NCBI GenBank assembly: GCA_018675995.1
Contig: JABGWZ010000105.1
Location: 1 to 64,000 of the forward strand
Direction of reading: 5' to 3'
DNA from: Opitutia bacterium
GTDB taxonomy: Bacteria; Verrucomicrobiota; Verrucomicrobiia; Opitutales; Seribacteraceae
Length of the DNA stretch: 64,000 nucleotides
This document shows positions 39,987 to 49,865 of this stretch, one piece after another (the stretch's first letter is position 1; each line of letters begins with the position of its first letter). The notes beneath the pieces are model-generated. The model did no database searches. It was not told the DNA's origin and saw only the letters and a list, made by a program, of their open reading frames with translations. Both the position numbers and the translations under genes were made by a program.

Positions 39987-40628
39987 ATGAAATTTAAGTT
40001 TTTTAATTCAGATGGATCTGCAAACGGTGATAAAGAAATCGACAACTTCCCGATTCTCGATGGTGATAAAGGTGTTGATGCACTTAGGCAGTCTATTATT
40101 GCGGTTCATGCAAACCAAAGACAGGGGAATGCTTCTACAAAAGTTCGTTCTGAAGTAAGAGGTTCTGGTAAGAAAATTTACAGGCAAAAAGGTTTAGGTG
40201 TCGGACGTGCTGGAGACAAAAAAGCAACCCAACGCCGTGGTGGAGGAGTTGTATTCGGTCCTAGACCACGCTCATACAGTCAAAAACTTAATAAGAAACT
40301 TAAGATGCTTGCTATGAAGAGAGCGTTAGTTGATCAGGCAAATTCCTCAAATATTGTCCTTATTGATGAGTGGAAGGTTTCTGAAGCTAAGACAAAGATT
40401 TTTCATGGAATTATGAAAAAAATTGTCCCAGATGCTACAAAAGTTCTTGCGATTGATGATTCATTTGACGATCAGTTCGCTTTAGCTGCACGAAATCTGC
40501 CGACAGCTCGTCTAGGAAGAGCACAAGACCTAGGCCCGTTAGACATTGTTCAATGTGACCAAATAATACTTAGCATGAAGGGCCTCGATATCCTACTCGC
40601 TAAATTTAATACGGAGAAAGCCAATTAA
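39987..40628 (+). CDS. rplD: 50S ribosomal protein L4
   Basis: 213 residues. Lines the exit tunnel with an extended basic loop (RSEVRGSGKKIYRQKG and GRPR-like FGPRPRSYS). In E. coli it also represses its own operon. I chose the ATG giving MKFKFFNSDG, since an earlier in-frame start would lie inside rplC. A weak AAGGA precedes it. The stop overlaps the rplW start by one base (TAATG). Confidence 0.95.
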   Translation: MKFKFFNSDGSANGDKEIDNFPILDGDKGVDALRQSIIAVHANQRQGNASTKVRSEVRGSGKKIYRQKGLGVGRAGDKKATQRRGGGVVFGPRPRSYSQKLNKKLKMLAMKRALVDQANSSNIVLIDEWKVSEAKTKIFHGIMKKIVPDATKVLAIDDSFDDQFALAARNLPTARLGRAQDLGPLDIVQCDQIILSMKGLDILLAKFNTEKAN

Positions 40629-40918
40629 TGAAAGAAGCAGTTACCATTCTTAAGGAGTCACTTCTCACGGAGAAAGCAACAATGCTTTCATCCAATCTAA
40701 ACCAATATTTATTCTCGGTTGTCTCAACTGCTACAAAACCAAACATTAAAAGGGCGATTGAGAGTACATTCAGCGTTAAGGTTTTAAAAGTTAACACCAT
40801 AAATGTTAAACCTAAGTCAAAACGTGATCGAACAAGACGTAATAAGCTTGGTTTCAAGAGCGGAATGAAAAAAGCAATCGTTACCCTTCAGTCTGGTGAC
40901 AGTATTGATTTAGCCTAG
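40628..40918 (+). CDS. rplW: 50S ribosomal protein L23
   Basis: 96 residues, with LLTEKATMLSS at the start and the conserved VNTINVKPKSKR loop. Sits at the tunnel exit, where SRP and trigger factor dock. Overlaps the L4 stop by one base, which suggests translational coupling. Confidence 0.96.
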   Translation: MKEAVTILKESLLTEKATMLSSNLNQYLFSVVSTATKPNIKRAIESTFSVKVLKVNTINVKPKSKRDRTRRNKLGFKSGMKKAIVTLQSGDSIDLA

Positions 40919-40930
40919 GAGATTTAGTTT

Positions 40931-41770
40931 ATGCCAATTTTACAACAAAAACCAGTCACTCCTTCAGGAAGGTTTTTCCTTAAGAATAAAGTTGATCTCG
41001 CAAAAAAGAGACCTGAGCGTTCTTTAACAAAGTGTGTACATCGTAAAAAAGGTCGTAATGCATACGGTCGTATTACTTCAAGACGCCGTGGTGGTGGCCA
41101 TAAAAGACTTTACAGGCAAATTGATTTTCGGAGAGAACAAATTGATCAACCTTCAAAAGTGTTAGCTTTGGAGTATGATCCCAATCGCACAGCACATCTT
41201 GCTTTGCTTGAGTTTGAAGATGGCACAAAAACATATATACTTGCTCCCACATCTGTATCAGTCGGTGATACCCTGTTAAGTTCAAATCAAAAAATTGATT
41301 TCAAACCTGGTAATGCCCTTCCTCTTAATCTAATTCCTCTTGGCACAAAGGTACATTGTGTTGAAATGTTGCCCGGGGCAGGTGCAAAATTAGCAAGATC
41401 AGCAGGTTGCGAGGTGCGCTTAATTTCTGTTGATGGAAATCATGCTTCTTTAAAAATGCCGAGTGGTGAAATTCGTTTAGTTAAAGAAACATGCCGTGCC
41501 ACAATTGGTTCGGTTGGTAATTCTGCACACCAAAAATCTACTATCGGTAAAGCCGGAAGAAATCGCTGGAAAGGTCGCAGACCAAGGGTTCGTGGCGTAG
41601 CGATGAATCCTGTTGATCACCCAATGGGTGGTGGTGAAGGTAGGACATCAGGCGGTGGGCACCCTTCATCTCCTTGGGGGCAATTGTCAAAGGGATTTCC
41701 AACAAGAAAAAAATCGAAACCTTCTAATTCTCAGATACTTGTTCGTCGAAATGGGCGAAGAGTTAAATAA
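40931..41770 (+). CDS. rplB: 50S ribosomal protein L2
   Basis: 279 residues. Needed for subunit joining and peptidyl transfer. It has GRNAYGRITSRRRGGGHKR, given in one run by the family, and the C-terminal NPVDHPMGGGEGR loop with the conserved histidine. A GGAG occurs 11 bases before its start codon. Confidence 0.98.
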   Translation: MPILQQKPVTPSGRFFLKNKVDLAKKRPERSLTKCVHRKKGRNAYGRITSRRRGGGHKRLYRQIDFRREQIDQPSKVLALEYDPNRTAHLALLEFEDGTKTYILAPTSVSVGDTLLSSNQKIDFKPGNALPLNLIPLGTKVHCVEMLPGAGAKLARSAGCEVRLISVDGNHASLKMPSGEIRLVKETCRATIGSVGNSAHQKSTIGKAGRNRWKGRRPRVRGVAMNPVDHPMGGGEGRTSGGGHPSSPWGQLSKGFPTRKKSKPSNSQILVRRNGRRVK

Positions 41771-41782
41771 CAAATTTATCCT

Positions 41783-42052
41783 ATGACGCGTTCTATTAAA
41801 AAAGGCTTTTTCGTTGAGCCAGGCCTTATGAAAAAAGTGATGAAAGCACAAAATGCAGGTGATCGTAAACCTATAAAAACATGGTCACGAAAGTCCACTA
41901 TTACTCCCGATTTTGTAGGCTTAAACTTTACTGTTCATAATGGTAAGAGTTTCCTACCTGTATATGTGACTGAAAATATGGTTGGTCATAAATTAGGCGA
42001 GTTTTCGGCCACCCGCTCTTTCAAATCACACAATCCTCACACCCAGAAATAA
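41783..42052 (+). CDS. rpsS: 30S ribosomal protein S19
   Basis: 89 residues, with [13 protein letters not shown] at the start and the C-terminal [15 protein letters not shown] typical of the family. Sits in the 30S head beside S13. The gene order L2-S19-L22-S3 is standard. Confidence 0.97.
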   Translation: MTRSIKKGFFVEPGLMKKVMKAQNAGDRKPIKTWSRKSTITPDFVGLNFTVHNGKSFLPVYVTENMVGHKLGEFSATRSFKSHNPHTQK

Positions 42053-42060
42053 AATATATC

Positions 42061-42396
42061 ATGGAAGTAAAATCGTATTCAAAATATATGAGGATTTCTC
42101 CTAAGAAAGCACGTGAAGTTGCTAGGATTTTACCCGGTAAAAAGGTAACCGAAGGTGTATCCTTGTTAAAATATATTCCACGAAAAGCAGCACGGCTTTT
42201 AGACAAAACTTTAAAATCAGCAATGGCGAATGCAGAGAATAATGATAATCTTAATGCAGATGATTTATTCATCAAGGAAGCGATTATTGAGGAAGGCCCT
42301 GCTTTGAAAAGATTTAGGCCCTGTGCTAGGGGTTCATCTCACCCTTACAAAAAACGTATGAGTCACATACGTATTGTTTTAACAGACGAAGCTTAA
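42061..42396 (+). CDS. rplV: 50S ribosomal protein L22
   Basis: 111 residues. Contacts all domains of 23S rRNA and lines the exit tunnel with a long beta hairpin (RFRPCARGSSHPYKKRMSHI). The hairpin has its usual length and no duplication linked to macrolide resistance. Confidence 0.97.
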   Translation: MEVKSYSKYMRISPKKAREVARILPGKKVTEGVSLLKYIPRKAARLLDKTLKSAMANAENNDNLNADDLFIKEAIIEEGPALKRFRPCARGSSHPYKKRMSHIRIVLTDEA

Positions 42397-42401
42397 TTAT
42401 T

Positions 42402-43037
42402 ATGGGACAAAAAGTTAATCCAATAGGTTTTCGTTTAGGTGTTAGGCGTAATTGGAGTGCTCGTTGGTATGCCAACAAGCATGATTACTCTAAATTTCTT
42501 GAAGAAGATAATTTAATAAGAGCGTTTCTTGAGAAAAAACTACGATTTGCATCTGTGCCAAGAATAGTAATTGAGAGAGCATCAAGCAGAACTCGCGTTA
42601 CTATTTGGACAGCACGTCCTGGTATTGTTATTGGTCGTAAAGGACAAGAATTGGATACCCTTAGGGATTCCCTGAACAAGAATATTGGCAATGACATTAG
42701 ACTTGAAATACAGGAAATTAAGAAACCTGATTTAGTTGCGTCATTAGTTGCTGAAAATGTTGCGTTACAATTAGAGCGAAGGATTGCATTTAGAAGAGCG
42801 ATGAAAAAAGCGGTTCAAACGACTATGTCAATGGGTGCTGAAGGGATTCGTATTCAATGTGCTGGTCGTTTAGGTGGTGCTGATATTGCAAGAACTGAAC
42901 AGGCAAGAGAAGGCAGGGTGCCACTCCATACACTCCGCGAAAATATTGATTATGGTCTCGTAGAGGCAAATACAGTTTATGGCATCATTGGTATAAAGTG
43001 CTGGGTATGCCTTAAGGACGAAGATAAAATTTTCTAA
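42402..43037 (+). CDS. rpsC: 30S ribosomal protein S3
   Basis: 211 residues. Mouth of the mRNA channel. [13 protein letters not shown] at the start, the KH domain motif VIGRKGQE, and the C-terminal domain [15 protein letters not shown]. Its C-terminal tail is shorter than in E. coli (233). Confidence 0.97.
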   Translation: MGQKVNPIGFRLGVRRNWSARWYANKHDYSKFLEEDNLIRAFLEKKLRFASVPRIVIERASSRTRVTIWTARPGIVIGRKGQELDTLRDSLNKNIGNDIRLEIQEIKKPDLVASLVAENVALQLERRIAFRRAMKKAVQTTMSMGAEGIRIQCAGRLGGADIARTEQAREGRVPLHTLRENIDYGLVEANTVYGIIGIKCWVCLKDEDKIF

Positions 43038-43048
43038 ATCATCTTGTT

Positions 43049-43471
43049 ATGCCTAAATTACTTCCATCCCGTACAAAATATAGAAAAGTTTTTAAAGGCC
43101 GCGTGCGTGGTACAGCTTCAAGGGGGAATACCGTTTCCTTCGGAGAGTTTGGTATTCAATCTTTAACGCGTGGCAGAATGACTTCTAACCAAATTGAATC
43201 AGCACGTGTTGCTATCAATCGCCACCTTAAAAGAAAAGGTAAAGTGTGGATCCGAGTATTTCCCCACAAACCTGTAACTAAAAAGCCAGCTGAAACAAGG
43301 CAGGGAAAGGGAAAAGGCCCCGTAGATCATTGGGTTGCTGTTATTAAACCGGGCCATGTTCTTTTCGAAATTGCAGGTTGTTCATTAACTCTAGCACGAG
43401 AAGCACTTGGTCTCGCAGACGCAAAACTTCCTTTTCGTTGCCGTCTTGTTCAACGAAAACAAACTTTTTAA
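43049..43471 (+). CDS. rplP: 50S ribosomal protein L16
   Basis: 140 residues. Helps position the aminoacyl-tRNA end. MLxP-type start [13 protein letters not shown], then [15 protein letters not shown] and the R-rich [15 protein letters not shown] motif that holds the hydroxylated arginine in some bacteria. Confidence 0.97.
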   Translation: MPKLLPSRTKYRKVFKGRVRGTASRGNTVSFGEFGIQSLTRGRMTSNQIESARVAINRHLKRKGKVWIRVFPHKPVTKKPAETRQGKGKGPVDHWVAVIKPGHVLFEIAGCSLTLAREALGLADAKLPFRCRLVQRKQTF

Positions 43472-43477
43472 TTTTTC

Positions 43478-43675
43478 ATGAAAATTTCAGAAATTAACGA
43501 TTTATCAGATACCGAGCTTGAGATGAAATTTCGAGAACTTGGAAAAGAATTGCTAGATCTTCAGATAAGAAAACAAACTGGTCAGGTCGAAAAGCCTCAC
43601 CTTATTAAAAGTATTCGTAGAGATCGGGCTAAAATTTTAACAGTATTAACTCAACTTAAGTCAAAAAGTGCTTAA
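43478..43675 (+). CDS. rpmC: 50S ribosomal protein L29
   Basis: 65 residues, mostly two helices, with LRKQ-type motif LLDLQIRKQTGQVEKPHLIK. Sits at the tunnel exit beside L23. Placed between L16 and S17 as usual. Confidence 0.95.
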   Translation: MKISEINDLSDTELEMKFRELGKELLDLQIRKQTGQVEKPHLIKSIRRDRAKILTVLTQLKSKSA

Positions 43676-43687
43676 CCATAAATTTGT

Positions 43688-43960
43688 ATGACTACTGAAG
43701 ATATAAGAAATAACCGAAAAGAATTAATCGGTTTGGTAAGAGCAAAAACCGGAGACAAGTCGGTGAAGGTTGTTTACGAATACAAAACGCCCCACCCTCT
43801 TTATAAGAAGGAGATACGGAGAAAAACCACGGTACATGTCCATGATGAAAAGAATGATTCATCAGTTGGCGACAAAGTTAAAATAACATCCACTAGGCCT
43901 TTGAGTAAACTTAAGCGTTGGCGGATATCGCAGATTATTGAAAAAGCCCCCGTATTATAA
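43688..43960 (+). CDS. rpsQ: 30S ribosomal protein S17
   Basis: 90 residues. OB-fold 16S rRNA binder, with GLVRAKTGDKSVKVVYEYK and GDKVKITSTRPLSKLKRWR in order. Placed between L29 and L14 as usual. Confidence 0.96.
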   Translation: MTTEDIRNNRKELIGLVRAKTGDKSVKVVYEYKTPHPLYKKEIRRKTTVHVHDEKNDSSVGDKVKITSTRPLSKLKRWRISQIIEKAPVL

Positions 43961-43966
43961 ATTGCC

Positions 43967-44329
43967 ATGATTCAATTACTAAGTAGATTAAATGTTGCTG
44001 ATAATACGGGTGCAAAAAAAGTTCGTATGATTCGCAGGATTGGTCAAAATAAGAAAACTGCCTCAATTGGTGATATCATAGTTTGTCATGTTAAAGAAAG
44101 TTCGACTGAAGCTTCAGTCAAAAAAGGCACTGTAGTTAGAGCACTGGTAGTTCGTACCAAATCTCCTGTACGAAGAAGAGATGGTAGTTATTTAAGGTTT
44201 GATGAAAATGCGTGCGTGATTGTTAATGATGATGGTACGCCGAAAGGGACTCGTATTTTCGGTCCGGTTGCACGCGAATTGCGCCTTAAGTTTATGAAAA
44301 TAATTTCACTTGCTCCGGAGGTTTTGTAA
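43967..44329 (+). CDS. rplN: 50S ribosomal protein L14
   Basis: 120 residues. Intersubunit bridge protein and docking point of RsfS. MIQ-start with [16 protein letters not shown] and the [18 protein letters not shown] segment. Ends 2 bases before rplX, whose Shine-Dalgarno lies in the L14 coding end. Confidence 0.98.
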   Translation: MIQLLSRLNVADNTGAKKVRMIRRIGQNKKTASIGDIIVCHVKESSTEASVKKGTVVRALVVRTKSPVRRRDGSYLRFDENACVIVNDDGTPKGTRIFGPVARELRLKFMKIISLAPEVL

Positions 44330-44331
44330 TC

Positions 44332-44568
44332 ATGTCAAAGAATATAAAAAAAGGTATTGAAGTTGTTGTTATTGCTGGTGACCATAAGGGAAAAAAAGGA
44401 AAAATTCTTCATGTAAACCGCGTTAAAAATAGGGTTTTAGTTGAGAGTGTTAACATGATAAAGAAACACGAAAAAAAATCTCAGGATAACCCCCAAGGTT
44501 CAATTGTCGAAAGAGAATCATCAATTCACATTTCAAATGTAAAACCTGCTGTACTAGCTAAAAAATAG
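44332..44568 (+). CDS. rplX: 50S ribosomal protein L24
   Basis: 78 residues, KOW motif [20 protein letters not shown]. Among the first proteins to bind 23S rRNA. Unlike most genes in this cluster it has a clear Shine-Dalgarno (GGAGG) about 10 bases before the start, inside rplN. Shorter than E. coli L24 (104). Confidence 0.96.
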   Translation: MSKNIKKGIEVVVIAGDHKGKKGKILHVNRVKNRVLVESVNMIKKHEKKSQDNPQGSIVERESSIHISNVKPAVLAKK

Positions 44569-44601
44569 TATTTCATATTACCCTTAAATATATAAAGATT
44601 A

Positions 44602-45177
44602 ATGAGTGTTCCTGAACTTAAAAAGATTTACTTAGAAGAAGTTGTTCCAGCTCTTCAAAAAAATTGTGGTTTTCAAAATTTACATCAAGTACCCAAAATT
44701 GATAAAGTGGTACTGAATAGTTCTTTTGGTGTTGAATTAGATAAAAACGGTATTGAAGAACTTCGTAAAGATATAACTGCACTCTCTGGGCAGGCTCCAA
44801 TCGTGATTAAGGCAAAGATGAGTGTATCTAATTTCAAATTAAGAGAAGGGATGCCTGTTGGAATCAAAGTTACTCTTCGGGGTAATGTTATGTGGGAGTT
44901 TCTTCTTAGGTTAATTGCAATTGCCCTTCCTAACATCCGTGATTTTAGAGGTGTATCTTCCAAACTAGATGGTTTGGGAAATTATACATTAGGAATAATC
45001 GACCACAGTATTTTTCCTGAAATTAACGTAGAACGCCAAAGAACAAATACCGGGCTTGATATTTCAATCGTCACCACTGCTCAGAATGATGAGCACGGAA
45101 AAGAACTCCTGCAACTTCTTGGTATGCCTTTCCGGAAGCAACCAACTCAAACTTCAAGCGAGCAAAAAGCTGCTTAA
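44602..45177 (+). CDS. rplE: 50S ribosomal protein L5
   Basis: 191 residues. Binds 5S rRNA and contacts the P-site tRNA. Conserved [27 protein letters not shown] and [20 protein letters not shown] stretches are present in order. It ends with a short polar tail rich in Gln and Ser. Confidence 0.97.
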   Translation: MSVPELKKIYLEEVVPALQKNCGFQNLHQVPKIDKVVLNSSFGVELDKNGIEELRKDITALSGQAPIVIKAKMSVSNFKLREGMPVGIKVTLRGNVMWEFLLRLIAIALPNIRDFRGVSSKLDGLGNYTLGIIDHSIFPEINVERQRTNTGLDISIVTTAQNDEHGKELLQLLGMPFRKQPTQTSSEQKAA

Positions 45178-45190
45178 CATTTTCATAACT

Positions 45191-45496
45191 ATGGCTAAGA
45201 AATCAGTAATTCATCGAAACAAGAAAAGGGAAATGCTCGTCGCAAAATATGCCGCAAAACGAGCATCTTTAAAGAAGATATTAACTGACCCTAATACTTC
45301 TGAGGAAGAATTTTATATAGCACAGGCAAAGCTAACAAAACTCCCTAAAAATTCTTCTCCTGTAAGGCTTGTTAATCGTTGTACCTTGACGGGTAGGTCT
45401 AGAGCTACGATTCGGAAATTTGGCCTTTCTAGAATTTCTTTTAGAGAACTTGCATTACAAGGCAAGATCCCTGGTGTTATTAAAGCATCTTGGTAA
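45191..45496 (+). CDS. rpsN: 30S ribosomal protein S14 (long, zinc-independent form)
   Basis: 101 residues beginning [14 protein letters not shown]. An open frame runs further upstream inside rplE, but this ATG matches the family start. It has [21 protein letters not shown] and lacks the CxxC pairs of the short zinc-binding form, so it does not depend on zinc. Confidence 0.96.
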   Translation: MAKKSVIHRNKKREMLVAKYAAKRASLKKILTDPNTSEEEFYIAQAKLTKLPKNSSPVRLVNRCTLTGRSRATIRKFGLSRISFRELALQGKIPGVIKASW

Positions 45497-45517
45497 ATAA
45501 TTTTAATTTAATTCATT

Positions 45518-45916
45518 ATGTCAGTACACGATACCATTGGTGATTTTATAACCGTTATCAGAAACGCAGGCCAAGCCGGCAAAGTAACCTGTAGTTACCC
45601 TCATTCTAATTTAAGATTAGGTATTGCACAGATTCTAAAATCCCGCGGATTTGTTGAAAATTGTGACGAAGAGTCAACGCCTGCAGGCCACAAAAATATA
45701 CAAATTACTTTAAAGTATATCGACGGAGAACATGCAATTCGGGGTATTAACCGCGTTAGCACACCTGGCAGACGTACTTATTGCGGATATCGTGATATAC
45801 CACGTGTTTTGGGAGGTCTTGGAATTTCAATTCTCAGTACGCCTAATGGTGTTATTGATGACAAAGCAGCTAGAAAAAGCAAACTCGGTGGGGAAATTCT
45901 CTGCAGCGTTTGGTAA
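45518..45916 (+). CDS. rpsH: 30S ribosomal protein S8
   Basis: 132 residues. Central 16S binder and, in E. coli, repressor of the spc operon. The C-terminal motif GILSTPxG appears as ISILSTPNGVIDDKAAR, and GGEILCSVW is at the end. Confidence 0.97.
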   Translation: MSVHDTIGDFITVIRNAGQAGKVTCSYPHSNLRLGIAQILKSRGFVENCDEESTPAGHKNIQITLKYIDGEHAIRGINRVSTPGRRTYCGYRDIPRVLGGLGISILSTPNGVIDDKAARKSKLGGEILCSVW

Positions 45917-45936
45917 CTATCTTAAATTTATTTATA

Positions 45937-46473
45937 ATGAGCAGAATTGGAAAAGTACCAGTACAAATACCCGCAGGCGTGGAGGTCAAAATCACTGATC
46001 AGAATGTTTGTATAAAAGGACCGAATGGTGAATTGAGCAAAGATTTTTCACCCCTTGTCTCGATTAGTGAAGCCGACAATACAGTTGTTGTGAAACCAGT
46101 AAACAATACTAGGGCAGCTCAAGCTAATTATGGCACGACACGCTCAATCATTTCAAATATGGTAGAGGGCGTAACTAAACCTTTTAGTAAAGACCTGCTA
46201 ATCGAGGGAGTAGGATTCAGGGCAACCGTTAAGGGAAATAAAATTGATTTGGAACTTGGGTACTCACATCCAATACTCCATGATATTCCTGAAGGTGTTA
46301 CAGTTACCGTAGCTGATAATGTTAAGATACATGTAGAAGGTGCTGACAAACAAAAGGTTGGTCAAATGGCTGCTGAAATTAAAAGTTTTTACCCTGTTGA
46401 GCCATACAAAGGTAAAGGTGTTCGAATTTTAGGTGAATATGTCCGACGCAAGGAAGGTAAAAAATCTGCATAA
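45937..46473 (+). CDS. rplF: 50S ribosomal protein L6
   Basis: 178 residues. Near the sarcin-ricin loop and factor site. The start giving MSRIGKVPVQIP is typical; an earlier in-frame ATG would overlap rpsH. Ends with EPYKGKGVRILGEYVRRKEGKK, the family C-terminal signature, in which the G-K-G-x-R is intact. Confidence 0.97.
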   Translation: MSRIGKVPVQIPAGVEVKITDQNVCIKGPNGELSKDFSPLVSISEADNTVVVKPVNNTRAAQANYGTTRSIISNMVEGVTKPFSKDLLIEGVGFRATVKGNKIDLELGYSHPILHDIPEGVTVTVADNVKIHVEGADKQKVGQMAAEIKSFYPVEPYKGKGVRILGEYVRRKEGKKSA

Positions 46474-46476
46474 ACA

Positions 46477-46833
46477 ATGAAACTTTCTAAGAAAAAAGAA
46501 CTCGTACAAAAACGTCGCTGGCGTATCCGAAAAAAAATATCAGGAACTTCTGATCGTCCTCGTATTGCTGTACGTTTCACTAATAAGAACATTCACGCAC
46601 AATGTATAGATGATATAAAAGGTCACACCCTTATTGCTTTGTCTACAACCCATGCTGACCACAAGGGTGTTTTACCGAATATGGACGGTTCTAAAATATT
46701 AGGAACTGCTTTCGGAGAACAAATTAAAAACAAGGGTTTCAATTCTATCGTTTTTGACCGCTCAGGTAGAAAGTATCACGGCTGCGTAAAAGCATTTGCT
46801 GATGCACTAAGAGAGCAAGGCTTAAAATTTTAA
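46477..46833 (+). CDS. rplR: 50S ribosomal protein L18
   Basis: 118 residues. 5S rRNA binder with [20 protein letters not shown] at the start and [24 protein letters not shown] at the end, the latter in two adjoining motifs. Three bases after the rplF stop. Confidence 0.96.
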   Translation: MKLSKKKELVQKRRWRIRKKISGTSDRPRIAVRFTNKNIHAQCIDDIKGHTLIALSTTHADHKGVLPNMDGSKILGTAFGEQIKNKGFNSIVFDRSGRKYHGCVKAFADALREQGLKF

Positions 46834-46838
46834 ATACA

Positions 46839-47429
46839 ATGAGTTATCCGAATCGAAAAAGTAAAAAAGCACCTGTAGTGTCTAATGATGAACCTGAACT
46901 GTTTGAGAAGGTAGTTCACATAAATCGATGTGCAAAAGTTGTAAAGGGTGGTAGAAGATTTAGCTTTGCCGCTCTAGTTGTAGTAGGAGATCAAAATGGT
47001 AAAGTTGGCTTTGGTTATGGAAAAGCTCAAATGGTTCCTGATGCAATCCGTAAAGGCACTGATCAGGCTAAGAAAGCTATGAAAAGTGTTGCCGTTTATG
47101 GCGACACGATTCCGCACTCTATCTTGGGTAATTTTGATGGAGGAAAGGTGTTGTTAAAACCTGCTCGTCAAGGTACAGGCATTATTGCTGGTGGAGGAGT
47201 ACGTGCAGTTGTTGAAGCAGCTGGTGTAAAAAACATTTTGTCTAAATCTTTGGGATCGAACAATCAATTATCTGTTGTTTCAGCAACTATAAATGGTTTA
47301 TCTAAATTGAGGACTGCCCAAACAATATCTAAAGTTCGCGGAGAAGAAGTAAGGGGACCAGCATTTATGGAAACCAAATCTGTTATCGATACAGTTGTTA
47401 GCAGTGTAGAAGAATCGCCTAAATTGTAA
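46839..47429 (+). CDS. rpsE: 30S ribosomal protein S5
   Basis: 196 residues. At the mRNA entry, involved in decoding accuracy. [20 protein letters not shown] and [16 protein letters not shown] segments are intact, as is the loop linked to spectinomycin (VKGGRR). The gene for L30, which often follows, is absent: L15 begins 6 bases later. Confidence 0.97.
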   Translation: MSYPNRKSKKAPVVSNDEPELFEKVVHINRCAKVVKGGRRFSFAALVVVGDQNGKVGFGYGKAQMVPDAIRKGTDQAKKAMKSVAVYGDTIPHSILGNFDGGKVLLKPARQGTGIIAGGGVRAVVEAAGVKNILSKSLGSNNQLSVVSATINGLSKLRTAQTISKVRGEEVRGPAFMETKSVIDTVVSSVEESPKL

Positions 47430-47435
47430 TTTATC

Positions 47436-47867
47436 ATGAAAGAAAACGAAATACCCGCAGGATCAAATCGCAAAAAAAGGTGTATTGGTCGAGGTGAAGG
47501 CAATGGTCATGGAAAAACATCTGGTCGTGGTCATAAAGGAGCAGGTTCAAGGTCAGGATACTCTCTTCGTGCAGGATTTGAAGGTGGGCAAATGCCTCTT
47601 TTCAGAAAATTGCCTCAACGAGGTTTTAACCGTACGCGCTTTCAAAATCCTTGTGCAACTGTTAATCTTTATGAGCTAGATAAGTTATCCGGTGATAAGG
47701 TGGATCTTGAGACTCTCAAAGAAGCTGGGTTAATAAGATCGAATTCCAATGCAGTAAAATTACTAGGATCAGGTGAGGTTACTAAAGCTTTTACAGTCGA
47801 AGTATCAAAACTTTCCAAATCAGCTAAACAAAAAATAGAAGCAGCTGGCGGTTCTATTAAAGAATAA
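47436..47867 (+). CDS. rplO: 50S ribosomal protein L15
   Basis: 143 residues. Late assembly protein with a Gly/Arg-rich N-terminal half (GRGEGNGHGKTSGRGHKGAG) and a globular C-terminal half. FEGGQMPLFRKLPQRGFN is the family signature. Followed by secY after 17 bases. Confidence 0.97.
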   Translation: MKENEIPAGSNRKKRCIGRGEGNGHGKTSGRGHKGAGSRSGYSLRAGFEGGQMPLFRKLPQRGFNRTRFQNPCATVNLYELDKLSGDKVDLETLKEAGLIRSNSNAVKLLGSGEVTKAFTVEVSKLSKSAKQKIEAAGGSIKE

Positions 47868-47884
47868 GTCCCACTGTTAATTTC

Positions 47885-49438
47885 ATGCTCTCCGCATTTA
47901 CAAACTGTTTAAAAATACCTGAATTAAGGCAAAAAATATTTTTTACCTTGGCTTTGCTTTTTATCGCACGAGTAGGAGCTAATATTCCTTTGCCTGGGGT
48001 AGACCCATCTCCAATTAAGGAATTTTTTGAATTGAGGGAGCAAACCCGCAGCGAGTCTGAAGGAAACGACATTTTAGGTTTTTACAACATGTTTACTGGG
48101 GGTGCCCTTCTGAATGGTGCTCTTTTTGCACTTGGTATAATGCCTTACATAAGCGCATCAATTATAATGCAATTGATGGGGGCTGTTTTTCCTCAATTGG
48201 CTCGGCTTCAGCAAGAAGGTGAGCCAGGGCGGCAAAAGATTTCACAGTACACGCGCTATCTTACCATTTTCATTTGTTTAGTTCAGGGAGCATTACTAGC
48301 AATTGCACTTCAGAACAGTCCTGGAAGTCTTATACAAGGTTTTAATCCGGCGGAAATTGGATTAGATGGCAAACCGCTTGGAGAAATTGTGGTAGCCTCC
48401 TCCTCAACAATGTTTTTGGTAACATCTGTTATTTTTCTTACTACAGGTTCGCTTATTCTAATGTGGCTTGGTGAGCAAATTACTCAAAGGGGTATCGGCA
48501 ATGGTATTTCCTTACTTATTACTGTGGGAATCTTATCCGACCTTCCTAAGGCCTTAGCTGATGCATATGCTTTAGTGTTTCTTGCTCCTGCTGGTGATAA
48601 TATGGTAATTGTTAAGGCTCTATTGATGGTAGGGTTGTTTTTAGTTGTTGTGAGTGGAATAATTGCCGTTACACAAGCTCAGCGCAAAATACCGGTTCAG
48701 TATGCCAAGAGAATGGTCGGGCGCAAGGTGTTCGGGGGACAAAGTTCATTTCTTCCCTTGAAGGTTAATTATGCGGGTGTCATGCCAGTAATATTTGCCA
48801 GTGCAATTTTAATGTTCCCAGCTCAACTTTTAAGAACTTTGGGGGCAGCAATTGCTGATTCTCCATCTGAAACTAATTGGGCCATAGATTTAGCCAATGT
48901 TTTTGCTGATCGTGGTTTATTTTATTACTTTGTTTACGGAGGACTTATTCTTGTATTCAGTTATTTTTGGGTTTCTATCATGTTTAAGCCCGTCCAGATT
49001 GCTGATGATTTGAAGAAAAATGGAGGTTATGTACCTGGCGTTCGTCCTGGTGCACCTACAGCTCAGTTTCTTGATTTTGTCATGACAAGATTGACATTAG
49101 CAGGTGCGATTTTCTTAACAGCTATTGCAGTATTTCCAGATTTTATTTTCAAGACGGCAAATGTTTCTTACAATGTGGCAACTTTTTTCGGCGGCACTGG
49201 CATGCTTATCATTGTTGGTGTTGTGCTTGATACGATGCGACAATTGGAAACATTTCTCCTTCAAAGGCATTATGACGGATTTTTGCGAAAAGGTAGAATT
49301 CGTGGGCGTTCATCATCACAAGGAATCGAATCTTTGGAAATTAAGGACTTTGAGGCACAATGGCGCTGGCTTATTCGTGGATCAATAATTCTTTTCTTAA
49401 TTGGCTTGGTAGCTTATTTCATGAAGGACGCCATTTAA
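47885..49438 (+). CDS. secY: Protein translocase subunit SecY
   Basis: Channel subunit of the Sec translocon in the inner membrane. The 517 residues hold ten membrane spans. Conserved stretches are GLLxMF-like GFYNMFTGGALLNGALFALGIMPYI in adjoining motifs, the plug region after helix 1, and the cytosolic loops with QRKIPVQYAKR and GFLRKGRIRGR. Longer than E. coli (443): the loop after helix 1 and that around residues 130-165 are extended. adk, map, infA and rpmJ do not follow; rpsM comes next. Confidence 0.98.
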   Translation: MLSAFTNCLKIPELRQKIFFTLALLFIARVGANIPLPGVDPSPIKEFFELREQTRSESEGNDILGFYNMFTGGALLNGALFALGIMPYISASIIMQLMGAVFPQLARLQQEGEPGRQKISQYTRYLTIFICLVQGALLAIALQNSPGSLIQGFNPAEIGLDGKPLGEIVVASSSTMFLVTSVIFLTTGSLILMWLGEQITQRGIGNGISLLITVGILSDLPKALADAYALVFLAPAGDNMVIVKALLMVGLFLVVVSGIIAVTQAQRKIPVQYAKRMVGRKVFGGQSSFLPLKVNYAGVMPVIFASAILMFPAQLLRTLGAAIADSPSETNWAIDLANVFADRGLFYYFVYGGLILVFSYFWVSIMFKPVQIADDLKKNGGYVPGVRPGAPTAQFLDFVMTRLTLAGAIFLTAIAVFPDFIFKTANVSYNVATFFGGTGMLIIVGVVLDTMRQLETFLLQRHYDGFLRKGRIRGRSSSQGIESLEIKDFEAQWRWLIRGSIILFLIGLVAYFMKDAI

Positions 49439-49474
49439 TTTTATAACTTTTAACCTAAACAGAAAAAACTTATT

Positions 49475-49849
49475 ATGGCTAGATTGCTCGGTGTCGACAT
49501 TCCAAACAGAAAAAAAATTGAATTTTCTTTAAGATATATTTATGGCGTTGGTCCTACTCGTGCCAAAAAAATCTTAGAAGTAACGGGAATCGATCCAAAT
49601 CGACGTACCCAAGATTTAAATGAACAAGAATTAAGTAAAATCAGTAATTATATTATTGATGAAAAGGTTATGGTTGAGGGCGACTTAAGAAGATCAGTCA
49701 CTAACAACTTAAAGCGACTTCAAAGTATCCGTTGCTACCGTGGACTTCGTCATCAGCGTGGACTCCCCGTTCGTGGTCAAAGAACTATTACTAATGCACG
49801 TACTCGCAAAGGCGGGAGAAAAACTGTCAGTGTGGTAAAAAAAGCGTAA
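49475..49849 (+). CDS. rpsM: 30S ribosomal protein S13
   Basis: 124 residues. Forms intersubunit bridges at the 30S head. [19 protein letters not shown] at the start, [11 protein letters not shown], and the C-terminal [18 protein letters not shown] that reaches the P-site tRNA. Opens the alpha-like group rpsM-rpsK-rpsD-rpoA-rplQ. Confidence 0.97.
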   Translation: MARLLGVDIPNRKKIEFSLRYIYGVGPTRAKKILEVTGIDPNRRTQDLNEQELSKISNYIIDEKVMVEGDLRRSVTNNLKRLQSIRCYRGLRHQRGLPVRGQRTITNARTRKGGRKTVSVVKKA

Positions 49850-49865
49850 TTTTATACAATTTGTA

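Noticed and set aside
45056-45190. A longer S14 starting inside rplE
   Set aside because: The MAKKSVIHR start matches the family, and the extra part overlaps L5.
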